Positions 35,062 through 45,722 of a stretch of 64,000 nucleotides of DNA are shown piece by piece; position 1 is the first letter of the stretch, and each line of letters opens with the position of its first letter. The notes below the pieces were generated by a model that saw only the letters and a program-made list of their open reading frames with translations, was not told the DNA's origin and did no database searches. Source of the DNA: Xiphophorus maculatus (taxonomy: Eukaryota > Chordata > Actinopteri > Cyprinodontiformes > Poeciliidae); assembly GCF_002775205.1 (NCBI RefSeq), contig NC_036464.1:29095008-29159007 (forward strand). The letters run 5' to 3'. A program made the translations under genes and the position numbers.

Positions 35062-36619
35062 CACTCCTGATCAAAATCTTAAGACCAGTCAAAAAATTGC
35101 AAGAATTTGCATTTTGCACTATTGGATCTTATTAAGAAGGTTCTAAGTAGAGCTTCACAATGTTAAAAGAAGAAATCAGCGTAAGAGACAAAACCTTTTG
35201 AGCGGGGAATTAATTGAAAACTGCATTTATACTCAAACATGATTTTTTAAGCTGATCAAAAGTTTAAGACCATAGCTCAAAAAAACCTGAAAACCCCCCA
35301 AAACAGAAACAAAGTGTCAAAAAAGAGGACTCAGTAATGAGTAGCTCCACCATTCTTGTTGATGACTTCAAACAATCGTTTAGGCATGCTTGAGCCAGTG
35401 TTTCCAGGAGGCTAGTGGGAACGTTGCTCCAAGTGTTGAAGATGGCTTCACGAAGGGCATCCACTGTCTGGAACTGATGTCCATTTTTGTAAACTTCCCT
35501 TGCCATCCATCCCCAAATGTTCTCAATTGGGTTTAGATCCGGGGAACATGCAGGATGGTCCAAAAGAGTGATGTTATTCTCTTGGAAGAACTCCTTTGTC
35601 AGGCGGGCATTGTGAACTGCAGCATTGTCCTGTTGAAAAACCCAATCATTACCACACAGACGAGGGCCCTCAGTCATGAGGGATGCCCGCTGCAACATCT
35701 CCACATAGCCAGCTGCTGTTTGATGCCCCTGCACAACCTGAAGCTCCATTATTCCATTGAAGGAAAACCCCAAATCATGATGGCGCCCCCACCACTGTGC
35801 CGTGTAGAAAACATCACAGGTGGGCTCTCTCTGTCATGCCAGTAACGTTGGAAGCCATCAGGACCATCAAGGTTAAATTTTTTCTCATCAGAGAAGACAA
35901 CTTTCTTCCACCTTTCAATGTCCCATGTTTGGTGCACCCTTGCAAAGTCCAAATGGGCAATTCTGTGGCGTTGAAGAAGACGTGGCCTTTGAAGACGTTC
36001 TTTGTTTCTGAAGCCCTTCTCTCGCAGATGCCGTCTGATGGTTATTGGGCTGCAGTCAGCACCAGTAATGGCCTTAATTTGGGTAGAGGATTGTCCCGTG
36101 TCTTGACGGACAGCCAATCGGATCCTGCGGCTCAGAGCTGGTGAAATTTTTTTGGGTCTACCACTTGACTTTTTTGTTCCATAACCCTCAGGATCGTTTA
36201 AAAAATGCAAAATGACTGTCTTACTGCGTCCAACCTCAGCAGCGATGGCACGTTGTGAGAGGCCTTGCTTATGCAGCTCAACAATCCTACCACGTTCAAA
36301 GTCATTGAGCTTTTTTGCTTTTGCCATCATGAGGTCTTGATAGTGTAAAGACTTCACAGAAAATGACATGGAATCCAGATGTTTGCACAGCTTTTGGCTT
36401 TTAAAGACTATGGTCTTAAAGTTTTGATCAGCTGAAAAAAATCATGTTTGAGTGTAAATGCAGTTTTCAGACAATTCCCTGCTCAAATGTTCTTGTCTCT
36501 TGCACTGATTTGTCCTTTTAACATTGTGAAGCTCTACTTAGCACCTTCTTAAGATTCAATGGTGCAAAATGCTAATTCTTGCAATTTTTGGACTGGTCTT
36601 AAGATTTTGATCAGGAGTG
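35062..36619 (-). mobile_element. Tc1-like transposon, 1558 bp
   Basis: Flanked by TA (35060-35061 and 36620-36621). The termini are CACTCCTGATCAAAATCTTA and its inverse. Long imperfect inverted repeats of about 200 bp contain an inner copy of the motif (CTGATCAAAAGTTTAAGACC), the IR/DR arrangement of many fish Tc1 elements. It carries a nearly complete transposase on the - strand and disrupts PLE 2. Confidence 0.93.
35264..36369 (-). pseudogene. Tc1-type transposase (DD34E), one frameshift
   Basis: First part (36369-35749): N-terminal HTH region ([39 protein letters not shown]), GRPKK AT-hook-like link, second HTH, then [13 protein letters not shown] with the first catalytic Asp. A frameshift near 35770 moves the rest into the next frame (35773-35264): WVFQQDNAAVHNA with the second Asp, and SPDLNPIENIWGWM with the Glu, 34 residues between them. 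Full-length family members are about 340 residues; the two pieces together match that. A single indel is the only evident defect. Confidence 0.88.
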
Positions 36620-37840
36620 TATCGTCCAAATAACGTAAATAGTGTAAAGGTTTTTTCACACATTTTTTTATTGCTTTCTCTTCCCAGTCTGCCATGAATA
36701 TATTAGCATAAGCTGGTGCGAATTTCTTCCACATTGCTGTTCCCTTAATTTGTAAAAAATATTCCCCATTAAATTCAAAATCATTTCTTTTAAGATTAAT
36801 TTCCAATAATTCTATAATTCCTTCATTTGGTCTTTCTGAATTTGGATATTTTTCCATTATTTTCTTAACACATGCACTCCCAGCTTCAATATCAATGTTA
36901 GTATATAAACTATCAATGTCAATAGAGAAAAAATATAAATTCTGTGGGATTTTAAGTACATGGGTTGTGACCCCGAACTCGGAAGCCCTGTCTTTGTGCC
37001 CTGGGAGCTGGATCTCTTTGAACCCTGCTTGGAGCAGTCTCCATATTGTTTTCTCCCTCTGTTTCATTTTCCGTCATTGTAGAGACTGAAACCCTGCTTT
37101 GAGATCTTTCTGGAGCTGCTTCTACTATAACCCTATGGCGTGGATGTGGTTCCGTTTGTGCTTGTACAGTTAGGATTTTTCTTGTGTGTTCTGTTTGAAT
37201 CCCCCTATCTGTACTTTCTGTCCCTCTCTGTTGTGAGGCTTGTGACACTTCGATGTCTGTGTTTTCAGTCCATCTTTGTCTTCGAGATTGTATGTTCTCG
37301 ATCTCCGTCTGTTCTACCGAATCTGTGTTTCGTCTTTTTGGAAGTTCCCCTGCCGTGACTAGTGCCTCTGCATAGTCAATTGAGTCTTGGCTAATGCAGG
37401 GAAGATTTTTCTTGGCCCATCTTGTGGCCACCCCGAAAGCTCCTTTCCAGTCTTCTGAAAGATCTTGTTTAAGGTCCATCAAAATATTTGACCACACTAC
37501 CCACTATTCATGGCTAGTGTGGTCTATGGTTAGGGTTAGGGCCAGGAATGCAAGTGGCAGACGTTTTCCATTCGTTTTGACGCTGCCATGACAAGGTAGT
37601 TAACTCATGTGGCTGCAAGAGCTTCCTTGACAGCTCGGTATTCGTTTGAATGGGCCTTCTGGGACCATTCGTAGTCATCTCTGTGCACTTGCAATACATG
37701 TCTCATCCATTGGATGGAGCTCTTGTATTAGGATTTGAAGCATGTTAGATTTTCATTGTAAGCTGAGAGAGCCTGCCACTTGGGTATTGGAGGTTGCCAC
37801 TTGTATGTCATGTGTATGTACGTGGCTATTAGCCATGTCT

Positions 37841-38110
37841 GCTAAGTCTCTGAGTGCTAGTGGTCCATTGGGACAGTGTGGGGGAGGGGTAGTCCTGCCA
37901 CCTGGTGATTCTGACTGGTGGTCCTTTGTGGCAAAGTAGGTTAGCTTTGTATGCTAAGTGTCTGAGTGCTGGTGGTCCATGGGTAGTGTGGGGGAGGGTC
38001 GGCATGCCATGAGGGGAACCTGGTAGGTGGTCCTTTCTGGCAGTGAGTATTAGCTGTGTCTGCTAAGTGTCTGAGTACTGTTGGTCATTGTTTGAGTACT
38101 GTTGGTTAGT
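37841..38110. repeat. Imperfect tandem repeat, about 110-bp period
   Basis: GCTAAGTGTCTGAGTGCT-type words begin at 37841, 37953 and 38062, followed by GGTGGTCC and GTGTGGGGGAGG. The array lies between PLE 2 and PLE 3. It has no coding capacity. Confidence 0.75.
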
Positions 38111-38127
38111 GTGAGGCCAGTGGTGGT

Positions 38128-38320
38128 CTGGAGGTCCATAGGGGTGGTTCATGTGACCTCCATGCGGGCTTATGGTGCCCTATTCATGGGTAAAGGAGCT
38201 CCATGATCTGCCCTGGTTCTCTGGAGGTCCATAGCGGTGGTTCATGCGACCTCCATGCAGGCTTATGGTGCCCTATTCCTGGGTAAATGAGCTCCATGAT
38301 CTGCCCTGGTTCTCTGGAGG
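38128..38320. repeat. 93-bp tandem duplication truncated by a telomere-like tract
   Basis: CTGGAGGTCCATAG starts units at 38128 and 38221. A third unit begins CTGGAGG at 38314 and is cut off after seven bases by GGTTAGGGTTAGGG (to 38334). This exact abutment shows the telomere-like tract entered after the repeat existed. Confidence 0.85.
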
Positions 38321-38879
38321 GTTAGGGTTAGGGTAGCAGTGAAGTGGGCAAAATGCAATCTGGGCAGAAGATTCAACCCAGAAACAGCAGATGAGGTCCA
38401 GGTCTGCTGAAGAGGGAGAAAAGGGGAGCTTCGCCATGCTCTTCTTCCTCCTCCTCCTCCATCCTCCTGCTCATCTGCTAGCTGTCCAGGACGAAGAGAC
38501 CAGGCGGTGGACACAGAAGAGGACCTGGATGGACCTCTCCCCCCTTCCTCTGCCACGCCCCCTTCCTCTCCACCCCCCTGCCCTGTCATGACAACCACTG
38601 CAACCATGACAGACCCTATGCATGGCGGCTGGACCCCACCAGGCTCAGCTGAGGAGGAAAATGAGACGGCCATGCCCCCTCCGCCACCGACTGAGGACGT
38701 CACTCCACTCCCTCAGCGGCAGGACAGATCCTCCAGCAGGAACACCACGCCGGCACCACAGGGGACCCTCCTTCCCCCTCTCTGTCCTTCTCCACCAAAA
38801 ATGGCAGCACCCGCTAAAAGAGCAGAGAAGGAGCTCAGCTTGATTTCTGTCCTCCTCAAAGAGGAGGTTAAAAAATACC

Positions 38880-38940
38880 GTGGTGCGGCTACAGCTCCTC
38901 TACTCTTCCGGGAAGAGTAGAGGAGCTGTAGCCGCACCAC
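38880..38940. repeat. 61-bp perfect palindrome
   Basis: 30-bp arms around one central G (38910). The left arm includes GTGCGGCTACAGCTCCTCTA; the right arm is its exact complement. It lies inside PLE 3 ORF1 right after VLLKEEVKKYRGAA and breaks the frame (FREE then stop). It could form a cruciform. An assembly artefact is possible but the surrounding sequence continues the element. Confidence 0.95.
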
Positions 38941-39263
38941 CAGGAACACAGAGCCTCACTGAGGCTGAGGACGGTCCCCCTCCACCTCAGACTGCAGGTC
39001 CGCACCCAACGGAGGCTCACCTTTGACCCAAGAGTGGAAACATTGGCTCCAGCTGCTTCCTCTTCCACCGGTGAGTCCACTGCTCCTCGACCTGTACAGG
39101 TGACGGTTGCAGCCAGACAAGTGGGAACCCTGAACAAGAACTGCAACTGGTCCCTAGATCTGACCAAAAAATATGTCATCTTGAGTGACTCCAATGTGGC
39201 TAGCCTCAATAACCCGGATTTACAAGTGGTCAGCTTCCCCGGGGCCAAATGGAGGCATCTGAC

Positions 39264-40400
39264 TAGGCCTGTTGCGATAAACGATAAATCGACTAATCGT
39301 ACGATAAATTAAAGCTATCGACTTCATTTTAATTATCGGCACTATCATCTCTTCCGACCTTTCTCTCTTTCAGCTAATGAGACTGAATGAAAAAGGGCTC
39401 AACTCCAGTGCTCTCCACCGACTCCTCCTTTCCTCATTTCCTTAGTGTAAAGCCCAGCACACACTGCACGATCTTAGAGCTGCCAGCCGATTGTCGGCTC
39501 ATTTTCAAAACCTGACCGACCACACAGCCGACAGAAATCCTAGGTATAACGGTTCGATCGGTTCGTTCCTGCCGTGTGGTGTCCAACAATGGGCACAAAA
39601 TAATGGCTACAAGTCCAGTGAACTAATTTTAAAACCAGACATTAATCAATGCTTTACTACAATCTACCTGCAATGCATGTGGCTAGTGTCAGCGTAAAGT
39701 CCTGACTGAATGAAAATCATTATAACCTATATATGTCACGTTAACGAAGAACAGCTGAAAAGTTACCGGTTTCGCTCCAACTCCTCCTCTTGTCATTTCT
39801 ATATTCTTTGCATGTTAAATAAACATTAATGTTGTTTCCACATATCATCTCCAATGTCCGCTGGACTTCGGGTGCCGTGTCAGCTGTTTGGGATTCCCCG
39901 ACGTAATTTCCCCTCAGAAAACATGGAGGAGAATCCACGCTTTCTGATTGGCTACCTGTCACATTCAGCAGGCTGCGTTAAGATCCCAGTTGGAGAAAAA
40001 CCCCTGATTTAGATCGGAGCGGCAACGACGATCTACCGTAACACACCACACAATCTTAGAAAGACCAACGTTTTAAGATTGTTGTAAGGGGAAAAATAGG
40101 AGCAAAAAATCTGTAGTGTGAACTATTGCATCAGGTAGTCGATGTGCCCATCTTCTCTATTTAAATCGAATTATTACTGAAGGGCAACATAATATACAGA
40201 CTTCATAATCTGCACTCTTTTGGTTGAATGCAGTATTTATTTCCACTTTGGCTTTATGTTGTTTAGTTTTTTTTTTCCAAGTGTGTTTTTTGTTATGGAG
40301 ACTGTGAATCCATTTTATTTTTGTTTTTGGTTGTTTTGTTTATTTTGTTTATCAGTTCCAGTGTTTAGTGTTCTTTTGAAAATAAGGTGTATCTATCTTT
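39264..40400 (+). repeat. Dispersed 1.1-kb repeat, copy 1
   Basis: Starts GGCCTGTTGCGATAAACGAT and matches 62007-63115 along its length (shared words GATAAATTAAA, GCTCAACTCC, GGTGTCCAACAATGGG, CATCTCCAATGTCCGC, TTGTTTATTTTGTTTATCAG). It interrupts the SGNH domain of PLE 3. I find no terminal repeats or transposase, so it is unclassified; a hAT origin is only a guess. The right end is not precisely defined. Confidence 0.8.
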
Positions 40401-41304
40401 GGCAGGACAAGAACAGGTGACCCTCACTCACATGAACATTGAGATTGCGCAGCTCAGCCGGTTCGTCCCAGCTCTGCCGGCCGAGACGGTCCTTCACAGT
40501 GGGACGGGACAACATTCACTGGACTAAATCCACTGCAGCTCACATCTTCAGCCACTGGGGTGAGTGGCTAAACTAGACTGCCCCAAGAGCCTTCATGCGA
40601 AGGAGGGACATTCTAATATTGTAAATAAAAATATATGTAACCTCTCTAAAATTTTCTTTCATTCCCACTCAGGGTAATAAACCCTTAAAAAATATCAAAA
40701 TGCAAATGAGGTATGACTTACAGAAATACCACAGAAGGATTAAATTGGCCATCTATTACAAAGATGATGTTGGTAATGATAATAATAATAACCTACCTTT
40801 TATGCCGGAGTCAGACTGGTCTCCTCCAATCGCCGCTCTTCCCCCTGAGGTGGAAAACTTAATTTCCCAGGACCTTAATTATTTGGACAGAGAGTTTAAA
40901 TTTATTAAAACTATACCTAACCTAAACATAGAAGAAACAAAAGCATTAAAAGAAATAATGATCAATAAAAATATTATTATAAAACCTGCCGATAAAGGCA
41001 GCTCCATAGTCATTATGGACAGGGAGCAGTATCTGTGAGAGGGATACAAACAATTATATAATGAAACGTATTATAAAAAATTAGACTCTCCAATTTATAC
41101 CAATACGGCCCCCCTTGTAACCAAAATTTTAGACAATCTACATAAAAAGAAATTCATTAATGCGAAACAAAAATCTTACCTGCGTGGCTCCCCTGAACCT
41201 AGAGCCAGGAGGTTTTATCTGCTCCTGAAAATCCACAAGGAACCTGAAAAATGGAGCAAACCTCATGAGATCCCTCCCGGCAGACCTATTGTCTCCGACT
41301 GTGG

Positions 41305-43060
41305 GTAACCCTAACCCTTGCATATAGTACACACCCAGTTTTTGTGCCACTAATTAACCTATGTTTTGTTCATGTGTGTGTTTCAAGTATAGCCATAATA
41401 GGTTGTCCCATCTTAATTCTCCAAATATGTTGTAAACCGGTATTGTTTCCATTTGTCCACTAGGTGGTGCTCTGTGTGTGGGAAATTCAGTCCGGCACAA
41501 CAAAGCGTGGCAATGTAAGGAATACATGACCACTGAACAGTTTTCATTCATCCATTTCAGACAACTAGTTAATGTACAATGTATACAATGCACTGACAGC
41601 ATGCTTCATGTTGTTTGGCTAACTGAAGCTTTAGGCTTCAGCCAGTAGTGCTTGAGCAACTATTATGTTAAGCATTTTTGATCCAACCATTTAATAAATA
41701 TGTGATAACATTTAAAAGTAGATCTATTTGGATTGTTTTTACATATAGAAAATATCCACATACTGTGTTGCATGCCGTTGTATTTCTGAATGGGAACATG
41801 TTGTATTGCGGCATAAAAAATGTTCCTGAAACTAGGCTATCACAGTAGTTACCCCTCCTTTCTCTGGTTCCACATCTGGAAACATTGCATCACAACCAAA
41901 ACACTGGAAAACAGAGCCAGTCTGCACATCTGCATTTGCTGAAACCACAGCTGTGAATACAGAGTTAAGACCAGACTTCCATTCTGGTCATAGAGCTGAA
42001 GTCTCGCTGTATTTTTTATTTGACCAAAGACTTATTGCTCCCTGTTATATTTATTTCCATTCTTATATGGGTTGCTAGGCTGGTACATTTTTTTTATTGG
42101 AGTCATGTAGCCACAGCCTTCTACTCCAATTTATATCCAAAACAGTATGCTCTAATCGATGTCTGAGTGTTACTTAGAACAGTGGTCTCCAAGCCCGGTA
42201 CCAGTCCGTGGACCAATTGGTAACGAGCTGCGCAAGAAATAATTAAATATTTCTGTTTTATGTATTATTTGAGTCTGGAGGATCTTTTATTCTGAAAATC
42301 CTTTAACTGGATTCTCTCGGTTAAGTCTTGCACGCCAACATTGAGTCCACAAACAGCAAAATGAGTAAGAAACAGATCAGATGTCTTTGGAAAGTTTCTT
42401 TGTGAAGAGGAAAAGGCCCAGAGAAGAGACAGGAGAATGAATTTATCCCAGTAGGTGATTCCCACATTCCAAGCTCTGCATGATATGGTGACCAGCTTGT
42501 TAATGAGGGAATGAAGCCTTCAAATGTAGAGACCAGGCACCCTGTGCATAAGCAACACTTCAGGTGTCATTGTCTCTCATCACTCCCAGATGGCATTGTC
42601 TCGTTGCAGAGAAACAAGCTCAGGGCTCCCATCAGTCATTATTGTGAGTTAAAATGTTCAGGAAAGTAAAATGTTGGTTTTTGTGGAGCATCTTATTTTG
42701 AAGCGATATGTAAACGTTACCATAGTGACCAGAGTCAGAGGGTAAGGGTTAGACTAATTTATTTTTGCTAAATTGTTATATTATCTAAATATTATTGTCA
42801 AGGGGCACAAGCAGGCCTCCTTGAAACAGAGATAAAAAAAGAAAAATTTTTATTATTTTGAAAAAAAAAAAACACACAAAAAAAACAACTCCAAAAGGGT
42901 AATAGGGGCATCAAGGATAAAAGGAGCATAGGCTCAGCCCCCCCCATTGGTCTGACACGTGCCTCCTGTCAGACCAACATACTTTTGTTAAAACAAGCTT
43001 CCTCTTTAAAATAAAATGTAAAACTCGTCCCATTAAAATGAAAATATGACAAGGCAAAGC
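41305..43060. other. Intergenic stretch with small repeat relics
   Basis: After the telomere-like tract at 41305-41318 there is no open frame with recognisable domains. A 65-bp hAT-type fragment (CAGTGGTCTCCAAGCCCGGT at about 42180) is present, plus a GAGGGTAAGGGTTAG tract near 42740 and an A-rich stretch at 42830-42890. Nothing else is identified. Confidence 0.4.
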
Positions 43061-43062
43061 AA

Positions 43063-43715
43063 GGCAACTTTATTTATATAGCACCTTTCAACCAAAGACA
43101 ATTCAAAGTGCTTGTACAAGAAAATTAAAAACAACATAAAAAAATCAAGCAGATAAAAAATAAACAAAATAAACATTAAAATTTTGAATACAGTGAATAG
43201 AACTAGTGAAACATTTAAGAATAGGCAATGTCAGATAAGAAGATTTTTAACCTTGTTTTAAATAAACTCAAGGTAGGGGCAGTTTTACAATGAGCAGGAA
43301 GCTTATTCCAGAGTGTTGGAGCATAAAAACTAAAAGCTGTTTAGTTCTGACTCTCGGAATAGTTAGAAGGTTTGATTCTGATGATCTTAAAGGTCTGAGT
43401 GGTATATAGGGTTGAAGAAGATCAGAAATGTAGTCTGGGTTACTATTATGAAGTGCTTTGTAAACCATTAAGGAGATTTTAAATTCTATTCTTTGAGCAA
43501 CAGGCAGCGAGTGCAGGGATCTTAGAACTGGACTGATGTGCTGATCTCTTTTTGTTTTAGTTAGGACTCTTGCAGCAGCATTCTGGAGAAGCTGGAGCTG
43601 TCTTATTGCTTTTTTGATAATCCAGTAAAAATGCCATTGCAGTAATCAAATCTACTGAAAACAAAGGCATGACCTAATTTTTCAGAATATTGTGGGGACA
43701 TGAGTTGTCTAATTT
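43063..43715 (-). mobile_element. L2-type LINE, 3' fragment
   Basis: Starts at the family tail (GGCAAAGCAAGGCAACTTTA on the + strand) and reads, on the - strand, MVYKALHNSNPDYISDLLQP and LRSSESNLLTIPRVRTK. It is closely similar to 53840-54500 and to the + strand copy ending at 26420. 5'-truncated soon after LQNAAARVLTKTK. A small deletion removes the HGEAAF segment. Confidence 0.9.
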
Positions 43716-44295
43716 TAATATGACCTTGTATTGACAAATTTTGCAAGGTATTGCTAAGTTTATGCCGTATTTCTGACAGTTCAATAATTCCATACAGTCA
43801 CATTAGGTCTGTTAAAGCAAGCTACTTATGACTGCTGTTTGGTGTCACCTACAGTTTGCTAACAATTTCTTAATTAACATTAAATTAATGGCATATAAGT
43901 TTTTTGTATGAACCAGTAACTTCATGTGCCGCCACATAGGGGGGTTGTTTACCATTACTTAAAATATGAGAAATGTTTATTAGCTTAAAACTTCTCATCT
44001 AGTTCTGTGAATGAAATGAACTGCGGTGGTCAACCTGGAGAAGTGAATCTCTTGGGTAGGCTTCTTCTTTAGATTTTAATGGCAGCTTGCATCCATTATT
44101 GTTGGACTACTGCCATCTGTTGGATCCTAATATCTATGCTTCAAATTCTCCTAATGAGCCCAGTATTTAAAAAAAATAAATAAAATCTTCTCTTTCCCAT
44201 CATTACTATTTAACTGATCAACCACATTCTCACATTTCAATTCTCTATTAAAACCTAATTCCGTTTTTAATCATTTTCTTTGATTCACATGTTTC
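43716..44295. other. Intergenic stretch between LINE copies
   Basis: AT-rich sequence without a recognisable element or gene. Confidence 0.35.
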
Positions 44296-45016
44296 ACATG
44301 TGAGGGATGCTGTCAGGCTGAAGAAGGAGTCCTATTCGGTCTTTTTGGCCCGTGGGGACTCCAGAAGCAGCTGATGGGTACCGGCGGGCGAAGCGGCATG
44401 CGGCTCGGGTGGTTGCCGAGGCAAAAACTTGGGCGTGGGAGAAGTTTGGAGAGGCCATGGAGAAAGACTTCCATACGGCTTTGAGGCGATTCTGGTGCAC
44501 CATCCGGCATCTCAGGAGGGGGAAGCAGTACAGCACCAACACTGTTTATAGTGGGGATGTTGTGCTGTTGACCGTAACTCAGGACGTTGTGGGCCGGTTG
44601 GCAGAATAGTTTGAAGACCTCCTCAATCCCACCAACATGCCTTCCATTGAGGAAACTGAGCCTGGGGACTCTGGGTCGGGCTCTCCAATGTCTGGGGATA
44701 GAGCTCCTCGGTGGCAGGGCCCCGGGGGTGGATGAGATTTGCATGGAGTTTCTTAAAGCTCTGGAAGTTGTACGTTTGTGTTGGCTGGCGTGATTCTGCA
44801 ATATTGCATTGACATTGGGGGCAGTTGCCCTGGGCAAACTGGGATGGTGGTCCCCCTGTTCAAAAAGGGGGACCGGAGTGTGTGCTCCAATTACAGGGGT
44901 GCCTCCCTGGCAAGGTCTATTCAGGGGTCCTGGAGTGGATGGTCAGTCGAATAGTTGAACCTTGGATTCAGGAAGAGCAGTGTGGTTTCACCTGGTTGTG
45001 GAACACTGGACCAGCT

Positions 45017-45722
45017 TGTGACGGAGGAGCCGTGACGAGCTGGGACTTAGAGTCCGTGTCAGCATGCGTGCACACACGCCGACAAACAAGTACACAATCA
45101 CTAACTTACTTTTGTTGCAGCTTGGACTGGGGCGGTTCATCGTGGGTGCACACGTGGTGTTCCTGCTTCAGTTAAACATTCATTCTGACCTGTTTTCAGC
45201 ATTAAACGTTTTCCCGGTTCTGTTTTCAAGTAGGGTGTTTCCGGATTGTGGCGTGCCGGGAGGGAGTCACATGAGGTGGTGATGTCATCAGAGCGCACTG
45301 GGTGTTGTGTATTAAATTGAGTATTGTATTTTGTTTACAAGTTTATTTTATTCATTTTTTTCTCTTATTATTACTATTATTATTATTATTTGGTATACTT
45401 TAAGAGTTGATTTGAGTTAGAAGTAATTACTTAGTATTTTTGCTTGTTTGGATTGTCTGTGGGCGGAGCCTGTGGCTTTAAAAGCAGGGCTCTGCTCGAC
45501 AGGAGGTCGGTCTGTGGTTAGACTCCTGAAGAAGTCACGCTGGAGGTGATGGACTGTTGCAATGAAGGTACTGATGATTATTTGATTTCTAACCTGCTCT
45601 GGATGTCCTTTGTGTGTGGTCTGCACCTGCCATCTTTGTAAGAGTTTAATAAATCCTCTAAAACAATCTCCGACTTGGACCAGTCATTGTGTTTGACTAA
45701 ATCATAATAGAACCCCGTCACA
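45017..45722 (+). mobile_element. Solo LTR in Rex3, 706 bp, 5-bp target duplication
   Basis: Begins TGTGACGGAGGAG and ends ACCCCGTCACA (TGTGACG/CGTCACA inverted termini). The target duplication CAGCT lies at 45012-45016 and 45723-45727. A TTTAAAA box near 45476 and an AATAAA signal near 45648 are correctly ordered for + orientation. No internal region remains. The 5-bp duplication and termini fit a Gypsy-type LTR element, different from the 4-bp family at 22-28 kb. Confidence 0.9.

Larger units (their letters stand above)
34070..37067 (-). pseudogene. PLE reverse transcriptase and GIY-YIG endonuclease
   Basis: Polyprotein pieces at 37067-36620 (RT palm), 35058-34590 (thumb and linker, FLDMTIYKGEN ... 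IRFQRICTKEQEF), 34582-34259 (linker and GIY-YIG start) and 34258-34070 in another frame (endonuclease C-terminus). The endonuclease is the form used by PLEs of the Neptune/Poseidon/Penelope group to open target DNA. Frameshifts near 34590 and 34258 and the Tc1 insertion disable it, but the residues themselves are well preserved. Confidence 0.8.
34070..37700 (-). mobile_element. Penelope-like element 2 (RT plus GIY-YIG endonuclease), cut by a Tc1 transposon
   Basis: Sense is the - strand. An ORF1 piece (37497-36952) includes DWKGAFGVATRWAKKNL. It jumps directly into the middle of RT, so the SGNH domain and RT N-terminus are deleted. RT: FFSIDIDSLYTNIDIEAG, KGTAMWKKFAPAYANIFMAD, catalytic YLRYLDD. 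A Tc1 transposon (35062-36619) is inserted right after the DD codons; RT resumes IWGIWTFNIKDFEEFIEIL. The GIY-YIG endonuclease follows: CIYIIVCSKCGKQYVGETGN, and after frameshifts LVKHFINHDWHSL, then SPNGLN. A CCCTAA tract sits at 37528-37541 near the 5' end. Confidence 0.85.
38335..41304 (+). mobile_element. Penelope-like element 3 (SGNH ORF1 plus RT N-terminus), flanked by telomere-like tracts
   Basis: A + strand fragment bounded by GGGTTAGGGTTAGGG (38318-38334) and GGTAACCCTAACCCT (41305-41318). ORF1 has a Pro-rich linker, then the SGNH start KKYVILSDSNVASLNNPDLQ and SFPGAKWRHL. A 1.1-kb unrelated repeat (39264-about 40400) interrupts it. The domain resumes LSRFVPALPAE, DNIHWTKSTAAHIFSHWG, stop TAG at 40574. 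RT follows in the -1 frame: AKLDCPKSLHAKEGHSNIV, MRYDLQKYHRRIKLAIYY, IIKPADKGSSIVIMDREQYL, RRFYLLLKIHKEPEKWS, PPGRPIVSDCG, where the copy ends. Confidence 0.75.
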
